DNA of 64,000 nt, taken from NCBI RefSeq assembly GCF_021730305.1, contig NZ_CP032674.1:1783001-1847000 (forward strand). Direction: 5' to 3'. A program made the translations under genes and the position numbers. The stretch is from Xanthobacter sp. YC-JY1. GTDB lineage: Bacteria; Pseudomonadota; Alphaproteobacteria; Rhizobiales; Xanthobacteraceae. Shown here one piece after another: positions 16,350-25,250 of this stretch. Each line of letters starts with the position of its first letter. Position 1 is the first letter of the stretch. The notes beneath the pieces are model-generated. The model was given only the letters and a program-made list of their open reading frames with translations. It had not been told where the DNA came from and did not search any database.

Positions 16350-18416
16350 TCAGCGGCCCTCGCGCACCCAGGCGGCGGTGATGACGCCGAGCAGCAGGAG
16401 CAGGCCGGAGAGGCCCGCGAACATCGGGAACAGGCCGATGCCGCGCACCACCGAGACGTCTCGCGTCTTCAGGCCCATCCAGTCCTCGCCGGCCAGCCGG
16501 TCGGAGGCGGAAACCTGAACGAGGCGCGGCACCTGCCCGTTGAGGTCGGCGAGCCGCCACACGCCGCCGCCCGTGGCTGCAGCGATGGGGGCGAGCACCT
16601 CGCGGGTGCTGGTCACCTCGGCGAATTCCTTGGGGTTCAGAGGGCCGATATTGGCGAGGGCGTTCAGCGTGCCATTCTGCGCCCGCCACAGGCCCAACTC
16701 GTCCGCCGGCGTCTTGGCCTGCCACAGGCCGGGCTCGACCTGCGCGAGGGTGAGGGTGCGCAGCGCGCCGGAGGGCGTGGTGACGGTGGCGGGCGGCACC
16801 TGATCCGCCATGGTCTGGCGCTCCACCACCAGATCGCGGCCGGACACGGTGAGCTTGAGGCGCTCCTCCTCCAGGTCCGGCTCCTTCATCAGCCAGTGGG
16901 AGAGGCGGCGCAGCAAATCGATGTGCGGACCGCCGCCCTCATAGCCGCGCGCCCACAGCCAGATGTGGTCCGAAAGGAGGAGGGCGACGCGGCCCTCGCC
17001 CACCCGGTCCACCAGAAGCACCGGCTTGTCGCCGGGCGCGGACATGAGGCTGGTGCCGGAGCGCGCCTGCGCATCGATGACGCGGAAGAAGCGGCTCCAG
17101 TGGGGTGGGTCGCTCTCCGATCCTGGCAGGTTGCGAGTGACGGGATGGCGCTTGCCGGGGTCCGTGAGCTTGGCGTGATACGGAGCGTCGGTGGCCTCGC
17201 CGCGCGGTATTCCGGGAAGGATCTCCTCCAGCGGCGTGTTGTAGAGCGAGCCGGTGTCGAGGAAGTCCGTTCCCGCCGCCACCAGCACGGCGCCGCCGGC
17301 CCGAACATAGCGCACGATATTGTCGAAATAGATCTGCGGCAGCACGCCCTGCTGGGCGTAGCGGTCGAAGATGATGAGGTCAAAATCCTTGATCTTGGTC
17401 TGGAACAGCTCGCGGGTCGGGAAGGCGATCAGCGAGAGTTCATTGATGGGCGTGCCGTCCTGCTTCTCCGGCGGGCGCAGGATGGTGAAGTGGACGAGGT
17501 CCACATTGGCGTCGCTCTTCAAGAGGTTGCGCCAGGTGCGCTCGCCCACGTTCGGCTCGCCGGAGACGAGGAGCACGCGCAGCTTGTCGCGCACGCCGTC
17601 GATGGCCACGGCGGTGCGGTTGTTCACCTGCGTCAGCTCACCCTCGAGCGGGGGCACCTCGAACTCGACGATGTTGGGGCCGGCGTGGGTGATGTCCACA
17701 TCGATGCTGGCGCTGCGGCCGGTGGTGACGGTGGGCCGGCCGATCACCTCGCCGTCGCGGCGGATGGTGACGGGCACGCGGGCGCCGGCGGGGGCGCCTT
17801 CGTCCGTCACCTTGAAGGTCACGGTCTGCTTCTGGCCGACGATGCCGAAGCGCGGCGTCTTCTCCAGCGCCACGCGGCGGTCGCGCTCGCCGACGCGGCC
17901 GGTGATGAGGGCGTGGACGGGGGCGGAAAAGCCAAGCGCGCCGGCATTTTCCGGCGTGTCGTGGACCCGCCCGTCGGTGATCATGATGGCGCCGGCCACC
18001 CGCTCCGGCGGCACATCGGCGAGGCCGGCCGAGAGGGCGGAGAACAGGCGCGTGCCGTCCACCGAGCCGTCGCCTGCATCGGCCTCGATGGTGCGCACCT
18101 CGACGCCGGAAAGCTTGCCGAGCCGCTCGGCGAGCTGGGCGCGGGCGGCCTCGGTCTGCTGGGTGCGCTCGCCGAAGGATTGCGACTGGCTCTTGTCCAC
18201 CACCAGCGCCACCACGGAGGACAGTGGCTCGCGCTCCTCGCGGGTGAAGGAGGGGTTGGCAAGCGCGAGCAGGCCCACGGCCAGCGCCAGCGCGCGGAAC
18301 ACCGAGCCGCGGGTGCGGGAATAGACCAGCAGCCCGGCCAGCAACGCGGCCGCGACCGCGACCGCGATCAGCGCCGGCAGCGGCAGGAAGGGGGAAAAGG
18401 TGAGGCCGTAGCTCAT
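16350..18416 (-). CDS. Membrane protein with vWA domain and glutamine-amidotransferase-like fold
   Basis: A 688-aa inner-membrane protein, last gene of the MoxR operon. Two N-terminal helices (residues 13-31 and 39-55), then a von Willebrand A domain with a MIDAS-like DKSQS at 74-78 and ITDG near 146-149. The middle resembles the class I glutamine amidotransferase-like fold (LRVLLVSGEP, then GGAVLVAAGTDFLDTG), and one C-terminal helix follows (MFAGLSGLLLLLGVITAAW). The whole protein contains no cysteine, so the amidotransferase fold cannot use the usual catalytic Cys. It is probably a structural or metal-dependent binding module partnered with the MoxR chaperone ATPase. It starts 16 bp after the DUF4159 gene stop. 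Confidence 0.85.
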   Translation of the reverse strand: MSYGLTFSPFLPLPALIAVAVAAALLAGLLVYSRTRGSVFRALALAVGLLALANPSFTREEREPLSSVVALVVDKSQSQSFGERTQQTEAARAQLAERLGKLSGVEVRTIEADAGDGSVDGTRLFSALSAGLADVPPERVAGAIMITDGRVHDTPENAGALGFSAPVHALITGRVGERDRRVALEKTPRFGIVGQKQTVTFKVTDEGAPAGARVPVTIRRDGEVIGRPTVTTGRSASIDVDITHAGPNIVEFEVPPLEGELTQVNNRTAVAIDGVRDKLRVLLVSGEPNVGERTWRNLLKSDANVDLVHFTILRPPEKQDGTPINELSLIAFPTRELFQTKIKDFDLIIFDRYAQQGVLPQIYFDNIVRYVRAGGAVLVAAGTDFLDTGSLYNTPLEEILPGIPRGEATDAPYHAKLTDPGKRHPVTRNLPGSESDPPHWSRFFRVIDAQARSGTSLMSAPGDKPVLLVDRVGEGRVALLLSDHIWLWARGYEGGGPHIDLLRRLSHWLMKEPDLEEERLKLTVSGRDLVVERQTMADQVPPATVTTPSGALRTLTLAQVEPGLWQAKTPADELGLWRAQNGTLNALANIGPLNPKEFAEVTSTREVLAPIAAATGGGVWRLADLNGQVPRLVQVSASDRLAGEDWMGLKTRDVSVVRGIGLFPMFAGLSGLLLLLGVITAAWVREGR

Positions 18417-18432
18417 AAGGTCCGTGTCTTCC

Positions 18433-21264
18433 TCACTGCCCCAGCCGCTCCAGAAGCGCCGGCACGTGCACCTGGTCCGCCTTGTAGTTGCCGGTCAGCA
18501 CGTACATCACCATGTTGGCGCCGGCCCGGAAGGCGATCTCCCGCTGGCGCGGTTCACCGGGGGTGAGCGGCAGCATCGGCTCGCCCGAGCGCGAGACGGC
18601 CCAGGCGCCGGCCAGATCGTTGGAGGTGATGATGACGGGGGACACGCCGTCGCCGGCGCGGGCGGGGCGGTCGGCATCGTCGCGGGCGGCGGGGAGCGCC
18701 TCCACCCAGGTGGTGCCGCCGGTGAAGCGGCCGGGGAAATCCTTTAGGAGATAGAAGGCCTTGGTGAGCACGTGGTCGCGTGGCACCGGTTCCAGCTCGG
18801 GGATGTCGAGACGGGAGAGGATCTCCTTCAGCCGCGCCTGCGCCGGGGTGAGCGGCGCGCCGGGGCCGCCGGGGGATTCGATGGCGTCGCGCGTGTCGAA
18901 GATCACCGTGCCACCCTGCTTCATATAGGCGTCGATGCGCGCCAGAACCGGCTGCGCGGGCACCGGTGTGTTGGCGAGGATGGGCCAGTAGAGCACGGGG
19001 AAGAAGGCGAGTTCGTCCTTCCCGATATCGACCCCCATGGCCTCGCCGGCCTGCAGCGCGGTGCGCTGGGCGAGGAAGGTGGCGAGGCCGTCGAGGCCGG
19101 CGCGGGAAATGTCGTCCACCTCGCTGTCGCCCGTCACCACATAGGCGAAGCGGGTCTGCGTGGTGGCCTTCAGGGCGAAGCTGTCGTCCGCCTGCGCCGG
19201 GGCGGGCAGGAAAGCGCCGGCAGTGGCGCCCAGCATCACGGCGGCGAGCAGGACGGCGGCGGCTCCTGGGCGCGGCCGCGTCCCGCCCATGCGGGAGAGA
19301 CCGCCGGCGAGGAACAGCACGGCCAGCGCATCCAGCAGCAGCAGCAGCATGGCGCCGATGAGGATCGGCCCGCGCATGTCGCGCGGCGCACTCTCCTGCA
19401 ATGGCTCCGTGCGGCCGCCCAGCGCCGCGAGGTCGAGCGCCTTGGGCCGGTCGGCGGGGAGCAGGGTGTTCACCGCCACGAGGCCGTCCGGCGGGCCGTA
19501 GAAGCCGGGCGGATGGTCGGCGGTGGAGCGGCCGCGATAATCGGCGGGCAAAGCGCGTGCGGTGGGGCCGGCGGGACGGAAGGCGCCGAAGCCGTCGAGC
19601 ACGCGGGCGGGCGGCAGCGCCGCCACATCCGGCCGTCCGGCGGGCTGGACCGCGGTGCCGGCGGGCGCCGTCTCGGGCGGGGGCGGGGCGTCGGAGAGGG
19701 CAACCACGTGGCGCAGCATCTCAACAAATGTGCCGGAAAGGGGAAGGTTCGACCAGGACGTGTCGCCGGTGACGTGGAACAGCACCAGCGCGCCCTTGCC
19801 CCGGCGGGTGCCGGTGACGAGGGGCGTGCCGTCCGCCAGCGTCGCCCAGGTGCGGTCGCCCAGTGTGCCGTCCGGCTCGGCGAGCACCTGCCGGTTCACT
19901 GTCACGTCGTCGGCGGGCTTGATGTCGCGGAAGGGGCCTTCCGGCGTCAGGGAGCCGAGCTTCTGCGGCGTCTCCCATGAAAGGGAGCCGCCGAGCACAC
20001 GGCCGCCGCGGCGCAGGCGTACCGGCAGGAGATCGTCCTGCGCGTTGGCGAGGCGCGGCCCGGCGAAGCGGATGAGCACGCCGCCGTCTTCCACGAACTT
20101 GGCGAGGCGGTTGCGGGTGGCGGGCGGGATGGTGCCCACGTCGGTCAGCGCCAGCACGGGCAGGCGCTGGTCGAGGAAGCGGTTGATGTTCTCGGTGGCC
20201 GATCCCGTCTCCGCCACGCGTAGGTCGGCGAATGGGCCGAGGGCGCGGGAGAGGTAATAGGTGGGCGCAAGGAGCGGCTGCCCGGTGTCGGTGGAGGTGC
20301 CGGAGACGACGCCCACCGACCGCCGCCGCCAGCGCTTGTCGAGAAGCTGCACGGCACCGGCCGAGTGCTCGCCGGCAATCTCCAGCCGCGCCACTTCGTT
20401 GCGCAGTTCCACCGGCAGGTCGAAGCGGGCGTCCACCTCGCTCGTTCCCTCCGGCAGGGTGAACGGGGCTTCGGCGAGCACAAGGCCACGCATGTCGCGG
20501 GCCGTCACCCGCCCGGCGCGCGGGGCGCCGGCGGTGGGGCGCAGCACCTTCACCGTGAGCGCCTCAGCGGCATTCTCCGCGCCGGCCAAGGCTAGCGGCT
20601 CGGCAACACCGCCGCCCACCACCAGCAGACGCGCCCCGGCGCCGAGGTCGGCGAAGGCGCGGGCGGTGTCGGGATCGGCGCCGAGATCCACGCCATCGGA
20701 AATATAGACCACGCCGGCAGCGGGCTCGGTGACGAGGAGGCGCCCGGCCAGCGCCAGCGCCTCCTTGCGGGCCGGCGCATAGGGCACCGGCTCCAGCGAG
20801 CGCAGGCGATCGCGGGCGGCGGCGGGGGTGGAGAGGGGCGCCTCACGCGGCACGTCGCCGGTGGGGATGAGCGCGACGCCGCGTCCGTTGGTCTCGGCTT
20901 CGTCGATGAGGGCCGCGGCGGCGCTGCGGCGCGCCTCCCAGCTCGCGGCGGCGGGCCAGCCCTGATCGATGACGAGGAGAAGCGGCCCCGAGCCGGTCGG
21001 CGCCGCCGCAGGCGGGTTCCAGATGGGGCCGGCGGCTGCGAGGATCACGAGAGCCGCCAGCAGCATCCGCAAGGCGGTGAGCCACCACGGCGTGCGCGCC
21101 GCGCTCTCCTCCTTGGGGGTGATGCCAAACAGCAGGCGCAGCGGGGGAAAGCTGACCTCGCGCGGCTTCGGCGGCACCACGCGCAGCAGGAACCACAGCA
21201 GCGGCAACGCCAGGAAGGCGGTCAGCAGCAGCGGCGCGGAAAAGGCGAGGGGAAGACCGAACAT
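18433..21264 (-). CDS. BatA-like N-terminal / DUF4159 membrane protein
   Basis: A 943-aa inner-membrane protein. Residues 1-80 form the BatA-type N-terminus with two helices (PLLLTAFLALPLLWFLLRV and a second near residue 65). A vWA-like region follows in which the MIDAS motif is degenerate (LLVIDQGWP instead of DxSxS). A second helix pair lies around residues 650-710 and a C-terminal DUF4159 domain occupies roughly the last 225 residues (RFAYVVTGDSEVDD to the end). No cysteine is present. Its start overlaps the DUF58 gene stop by 1 nt. It likely forms an envelope complex with the adjacent DUF58 and vWA/GATase-like proteins, remodelled by MoxR. Function in any species is poorly known. Confidence 0.88.
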   Translation of the reverse strand: MFGLPLAFSAPLLLTAFLALPLLWFLLRVVPPKPREVSFPPLRLLFGITPKEESAARTPWWLTALRMLLAALVILAAAGPIWNPPAAAPTGSGPLLLVIDQGWPAAASWEARRSAAAALIDEAETNGRGVALIPTGDVPREAPLSTPAAARDRLRSLEPVPYAPARKEALALAGRLLVTEPAAGVVYISDGVDLGADPDTARAFADLGAGARLLVVGGGVAEPLALAGAENAAEALTVKVLRPTAGAPRAGRVTARDMRGLVLAEAPFTLPEGTSEVDARFDLPVELRNEVARLEIAGEHSAGAVQLLDKRWRRRSVGVVSGTSTDTGQPLLAPTYYLSRALGPFADLRVAETGSATENINRFLDQRLPVLALTDVGTIPPATRNRLAKFVEDGGVLIRFAGPRLANAQDDLLPVRLRRGGRVLGGSLSWETPQKLGSLTPEGPFRDIKPADDVTVNRQVLAEPDGTLGDRTWATLADGTPLVTGTRRGKGALVLFHVTGDTSWSNLPLSGTFVEMLRHVVALSDAPPPPETAPAGTAVQPAGRPDVAALPPARVLDGFGAFRPAGPTARALPADYRGRSTADHPPGFYGPPDGLVAVNTLLPADRPKALDLAALGGRTEPLQESAPRDMRGPILIGAMLLLLLDALAVLFLAGGLSRMGGTRPRPGAAAVLLAAVMLGATAGAFLPAPAQADDSFALKATTQTRFAYVVTGDSEVDDISRAGLDGLATFLAQRTALQAGEAMGVDIGKDELAFFPVLYWPILANTPVPAQPVLARIDAYMKQGGTVIFDTRDAIESPGGPGAPLTPAQARLKEILSRLDIPELEPVPRDHVLTKAFYLLKDFPGRFTGGTTWVEALPAARDDADRPARAGDGVSPVIITSNDLAGAWAVSRSGEPMLPLTPGEPRQREIAFRAGANMVMYVLTGNYKADQVHVPALLERLGQ

Positions 21265-22265
21265 CAGGCCGGCCCTCCGGAAACGTACGCATGTCCGCCG
21301 CCCTTGGGCATGGCGGAAGGGCCACCGCCCACGCTCATGCGCTGGTGCAAAGCGAGCAGCATTTCGCTGGCCGGCCGGTCGGTGCGGTGGATGGCGAAGC
21401 TCCAGCCCAGGCGTTCAGCGGCGGCTCTGATGCGGGTGCGGTGCTCCACCAGCTTCAGGTCATAGTCGGCCCGCCAGCTCTCCGCCCGACCCACGGTGAG
21501 GCGCGCGCCCCCCTCCGGCTCGCGGAACTCGATGCGTCCGGAGAAGGGGAAGGTCTCTTCCGTGGGGTCCACGATCTGCACCAGATGGCCGTGGGCGCCC
21601 GAGGCGGCCAGCATGTGAAGGCGCTCCGAAATCTCCTCTGCGGGGCTCCAGAAATCGCTCAGCAGCACGATCTCGGAGAGCGGCGAAGGGCCGAATTCGG
21701 GCGGCAGGCTCGTCGGAAGGCGGGGCGCCAGCACCACGGCCTCGGCCATGCGCTCGACGATGCGGCGATTGGCGGAGGGGCGCATCAATTCGGGAATGCC
21801 CACGCGCTCGCCGCCCTTCACCAGAAGCTCGGCGAGAGCGAAGGCAACCACCAGCGCCCGCTCGCGCTTCGGTGCCTGTCCGCGGGAGGCGTAATCCATG
21901 GAGGCGGAGAGGTCGGGCCAGATCCACACCGTGTGGCTCGCCTCCCACTCGCGTTCGCGGACATAAAGATGATCGTCGCGGGCGGAGCGGCGCCAGTCCA
22001 CGCGGTTGGCCGGCTCGCCGTCCACGAAACGGCGATACTGCCAGAAATTCTCTCCCGTGCCCGCGCGGCGCCGCCCGTGCAGGCCGTGCTGCACGCTCAT
22101 GGCGATGCGGCGCGCCTCCAGCACGAGGCGCGGCATGGCCGCCGCGAGGTCTGCGGCGGCGAGGGCGGACGTCTCTACGGCGTGACGCTGCGCGTCCTCG
22201 GGCGAGCCTTTTTGCGGGGCGTTGGCCATGGGAGCGGCCATGGGCGCGGGCCGGTCCGCGCTCAC
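21264..22265 (-). CDS. DUF58 domain (vWA-like) protein
   Basis: A 333-aa cytoplasmic protein of the DUF58 family, regular partners of MoxR AAA+ ATPases. The hallmark DUF58 region GENFWQYRRFVDGEPANRVDW is present, followed by a vWA-type metal site DLSAS at residues 118-122. The GTG start overlaps the MoxR gene stop (GTGA), so the two are translated together. It probably presents substrates to, or is loaded by, MoxR. The start choice follows the overlap; no better ATG exists nearby. Confidence 0.9.
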   Translation of the reverse strand: MSADRPAPMAAPMANAPQKGSPEDAQRHAVETSALAAADLAAAMPRLVLEARRIAMSVQHGLHGRRRAGTGENFWQYRRFVDGEPANRVDWRRSARDDHLYVREREWEASHTVWIWPDLSASMDYASRGQAPKRERALVVAFALAELLVKGGERVGIPELMRPSANRRIVERMAEAVVLAPRLPTSLPPEFGPSPLSEIVLLSDFWSPAEEISERLHMLAASGAHGHLVQIVDPTEETFPFSGRIEFREPEGGARLTVGRAESWRADYDLKLVEHRTRIRAAAERLGWSFAIHRTDRPASEMLLALHQRMSVGGGPSAMPKGGGHAYVSGGPA

Positions 22266-23263
22266 CCGAGCCGCTCGGTGAGGCGGCGGATGATGTCGGT
22301 GACGCTCTGGCGTTCGGCCCGGGCGGCGAAGGTCAGCGCCATGCGGTGCTTCAGCACCGGCTCGGCGAGGGCCACCACGTCGTCGAGGGAAGGCGCATAG
22401 CGCCCGTCGAGCAAAGCGCGGGCGCGAACCGCCAGCATCAGCGCCTGGCTGGCGCGCGGGCCGGGGCCCCAGGCGATGTAAGCCTGCTCCGGCCCTTCGG
22501 CGCCGGGACGGGCCGAACGGACGAGGGTGAGGATGGCTTCCACCACCGATTCGCCCACGGGAAGGCGGCGGACGAGGCGCTGGGCGGCGATGAGATCGTC
22601 CACCGTCATGGCGGCGCGGGGCTTCTGCTCCTCCGCCGAGGTGGTCTCGAACAGGATGCGCCGCTCGGCGTCGCGATCCGGATAATCGACGTCGATCTCC
22701 ATGAGGAAGCGGTCGAGCTGCGCCTCGGGGAGGGGATACGTGCCTTCCTGCTCCAGCGGGTTCTGGGTGGCGAGCACGTGGAAGGGCTTGGGCAGGTCAT
22801 GCCGCTCGCCGGCGACGGTGACGTGATATTCCTGCATGGCCTGCAGCAGGGCCGACTGGGTGCGCGGCGAGGCGCGGTTGATCTCGTCCGCCATCAGGAG
22901 CTGGGCGAAGATCGGCCCCTTGATGAAGCGGAAGGCGCGGCGGCCGCCGGCCGATTCCTCCAGCACTTCGGCGCCGAGGATATCGGAGGGCATGAGGTCC
23001 GGCGTGAACTGCACGCGGCGGGCGTCGAGCCCGAGCACGGTGCCCATGGTGTCAACGAGCTTGGTCTTGGCAAGGCCGGGCACGCCCACCAGCAGGGCAT
23101 GGCCGCCGGCGAGGATGGTGATGAGCGCGCGCTCCACCACCGTCTCCTGGCCGAAGATGACGTTGGAGATGGCCGCGCGGGCGGCCTTCACATGGGCGGC
23201 GGCGGCTTCCGCGTTGCGGATGATCATCTGGTCGAGGTCGAAGGTCTCGCCGGCAGCCGACAT
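22262..23263 (-). CDS. MoxR-family AAA+ ATPase
   Basis: A 333-aa chaperone-like AAA+ ATPase of the MoxR class. Walker A sits in GHALLVGVPGLAKTKLV, Walker B in LLMADEINRASPRTQSALLQAM, sensor 1 in HVLATQNPLEQEGTYPLPEAQLDRF. MoxR proteins assemble or activate metal-dependent and vWA-containing complexes. It is the first gene of a four-gene, overlapping operon with DUF58, DUF4159 and vWA/GATase-like genes. The operon is divergent from the DUF1285-NUDIX-DUF6111-cca operon, an arrangement I believe is common in Rhizobiales. Confidence 0.93.
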   Translation of the reverse strand: MSAAGETFDLDQMIIRNAEAAAAHVKAARAAISNVIFGQETVVERALITILAGGHALLVGVPGLAKTKLVDTMGTVLGLDARRVQFTPDLMPSDILGAEVLEESAGGRRAFRFIKGPIFAQLLMADEINRASPRTQSALLQAMQEYHVTVAGERHDLPKPFHVLATQNPLEQEGTYPLPEAQLDRFLMEIDVDYPDRDAERRILFETTSAEEQKPRAAMTVDDLIAAQRLVRRLPVGESVVEAILTLVRSARPGAEGPEQAYIAWGPGPRASQALMLAVRARALLDGRYAPSLDDVVALAEPVLKHRMALTFAARAERQSVTDIIRRLTERLG

Positions 23264-23650
23264 ATGCTCATCTCCTACACGCCAAATACGAACCGCACGC
23301 CCAAATTGCCTGCATGCCGAACACGCACCGCAAGCTTGCTGCCAAAAGCGGCAACAAAACGCCTCCGGCCTTCATCCGCCGGACCGTTTCGCCCTTTGCC
23401 TGTTTAACGGGCAACGGGCGGGCCGGTCCATGCGCCGGCCTGGGACGGATGCCGCACCGCGGAGCCGCCATGCTGTCTCCTCGCGAAAAGGCCCGTCTCG
23501 CGAAGTCTTGCAAACGTCGCGCCACCCGGACAGAGAGCTTACGATATGATGCGCGCCCGTCGAGCCCCCGCGGAGACGACGCGGGTGCGTCGCACTCACG
23601 TCATCGCGAGCCAGCCGCCTTTCGCAGCGTGACCCGGCCAAGGAGACCAG
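23264..23650. other. Intergenic divergent promoter region
   Basis: 387 bp between the divergent moxR-type and DUF1285 genes. It should hold promoters for both operons, but I see no convincing -35/-10 pair, operator palindrome, small gene or RNA. The open frames crossing it lack ribosome binding sites and family features. Confidence 0.5.
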
Positions 23651-24313
23651 ATGCCTGCCCCCGCGCCAGACACGCCAGCGATCCCGCCCCCCACTTCCGA
23701 TGCGCCGTCGGCGTCGGGCCGGCTGGAGGCGCTGATGGCGGCCGCGCGCGCCGGCGGCGGCAAGGGGCCGGCGCCGGTGGAGCTGTGGAACCCGCCCGAT
23801 TGCGGCGACATGGACATGGTGATCCGTGCCGACGGCAGCTGGACCTACATGGGCACCCCCATCACCCGCCCGGCTCTGGTGAAGCTGTTCGCCTCCGTAC
23901 TGGCGCGCGAGGGCGAGCGCTTCGTCCTGAAGACGCCGGTGGAGAAGGTGGGCATCAGGGTGGAGGATGCCCCGTTCCTCGCGGTGGATCTGGCCGTGGA
24001 ACCGGCGGCTGAGCCGGATGCGGCCGTGGGCCGCACCGCGAATCGCACGCTCGTCTTCCGCACCAATCTGGATGACGTAGTGCGCTGCGGCCCGGGCCAC
24101 GAACTCCGCTTCGCTCCTGGCTCCGGGGAGGGCGAGGTGGTGCCTTACCTGCATGTCCGGCGGGGGCTTGAGGCGCGGTTGTCACGCGCCGTCCATCTGG
24201 ACCTCATGGATCTCGGGGAGGTGCGGGAGGAGGGTGGCGTCCCCATGTTTGGCGTGGCGTCAGGCGGCCTCTTCTTCCCCATCCTGCCGGCGGCCGAACT
24301 GGGACTGGACTGA
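23651..24313 (+). CDS. DUF1285 protein
   Basis: A 220-aa protein of the DUF1285 family, a conserved proteobacterial cytoplasmic protein of unknown function. Core motifs are WNPPDCGDMDMVIRADGSW near residue 46 and LVKLFASVLAREGERFVLKTPVEK. An AAGGAG sequence precedes the ATG. The N-terminal 45 residues are Pro/Ala-rich and probably disordered. It overlaps the NUDIX gene by 1 nt and leads a four-gene operon ending in cca. No function should be assigned beyond the conserved neighbourhood. Confidence 0.88.
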   Translation: MPAPAPDTPAIPPPTSDAPSASGRLEALMAAARAGGGKGPAPVELWNPPDCGDMDMVIRADGSWTYMGTPITRPALVKLFASVLAREGERFVLKTPVEKVGIRVEDAPFLAVDLAVEPAAEPDAAVGRTANRTLVFRTNLDDVVRCGPGHELRFAPGSGEGEVVPYLHVRRGLEARLSRAVHLDLMDLGEVREEGGVPMFGVASGGLFFPILPAAELGLD

Positions 24314-24990
24314 TGCGGGCGTCCGATGATGCGTTCTCCGAGGCCAACAGCGCAGGCGGCAGCCTCGACGATTTCATGCGGCGCGCGACGGAGCGTCTGT
24401 CGCGGGAGCCGCCTCCCTTTTATTCGGAAAGCGCCTTTCTCACCCTGAACGGCGACCACGCCTTGCAGCCGGAGAAGGTCAGCCTCATTCCGCAGGACCG
24501 TCCGCGACACGCGGCGGTGCTCGTGCCGGTGATCGCGCGGCCGGAGCCGACCATCCTTCTCACCCTGAGATCGTCCCACCTCTCGCAGCATGCGGGACAG
24601 GTGGCCTTTCCCGGCGGGCGCATCGATCCCGGAGACAAGGACGAGGTCGACGCTGCCTTGCGCGAGGCGCGCGAGGAGGTGGGGCTCGATTCGGCGCTGG
24701 TGCGTCCGCTCGGCTTTCTCGACGGCTATCTTTCCGGCACCGGCTTCTGGATCGTCCCGGTGGTGGGGCTGGTCGATCCCGCCTACACGCTCACGCTCAA
24801 TCCCGCCGAGGTGGACGAGGCGTTCGAGGTTCCGCTCGGCTTCCTCATGAGCCCGCGCAACCACGAGCGCCAGTCTCGGGAGTGGAAGGGCACGCTGCGG
24901 CATTTCTACGTCATGCCGTTCGAGGGCCATAACATCTGGGGCGCCACGGCCGGAATGTTGCGCAACCTTTACGAGAAGGTTTACGCCTGA
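24313..24990 (+). CDS. NUDIX hydrolase, CoA pyrophosphatase type
   Basis: A 225-aa cytoplasmic NUDIX hydrolase of the NudL/CoAse group, which cuts CoA and derivatives to phosphopantetheine and 3',5'-ADP. The NUDIX box G(x)5E(x)7REUxEExGU is seen in GGRIDPGDKDEVDAALREAREEVGLD. The preceding LTLRSSHLSQHAGQVAFPGG matches the CoA-pyrophosphatase signature upstream of the box. Starts inside the stop of DUF1285 and ends on the start of the DUF6111 gene. Its role in the operon is probably coenzyme-pool housecleaning. Confidence 0.9.
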   Translation: MRASDDAFSEANSAGGSLDDFMRRATERLSREPPPFYSESAFLTLNGDHALQPEKVSLIPQDRPRHAAVLVPVIARPEPTILLTLRSSHLSQHAGQVAFPGGRIDPGDKDEVDAALREAREEVGLDSALVRPLGFLDGYLSGTGFWIVPVVGLVDPAYTLTLNPAEVDEAFEVPLGFLMSPRNHERQSREWKGTLRHFYVMPFEGHNIWGATAGMLRNLYEKVYA

Positions 24991-25250
24991 TGGCGCGCAG
25001 CCTGCTCATCGAACTGGCGCTGTTCCTCACGCCGTTCCTGCTCTACGGCGCCCTGCTGATCGCAACCAAGGGATCGGCTGTGCCGGCCAATTGGTCGCCA
25101 CGTGCTCTCGCGATCACCGCCGCGGCGGCGGTGGCCTTGGTGGCGCTGGGGCTGTTCTTTTTCGAGCACGGCCGTGTGGCCCCGCCCGGCGCCCATTACG
25201 TCCCCGCGCAGACCAAGGACGGCGTGTTCGTGCCGGGACATTTCGAATGA
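24990..25250 (+). CDS. DUF6111 small membrane protein
   Basis: An 86-aa protein with two hydrophobic helices (IELALFLTPFLLYGALLIA at 6-24 and AITAAAAVALVALGLFFFE at about 36-54) and a periplasmic-like tail ending HYVPAQTKDGVFVPGHFE, characteristic of the DUF6111 family found beside cca in Rhizobiales. It overlaps both neighbours by 1 and 4 nt. Function unknown. Confidence 0.82.
   Translation: MARSLLIELALFLTPFLLYGALLIATKGSAVPANWSPRALAITAAAAVALVALGLFFFEHGRVAPPGAHYVPAQTKDGVFVPGHFE

Noticed and set aside
23268-23650. Small ORFs in the moxR/DUF1285 gap
   Set aside because: No ribosome binding site or family motif; overlapping frames on both strands look equally open, which is normal at this GC content.
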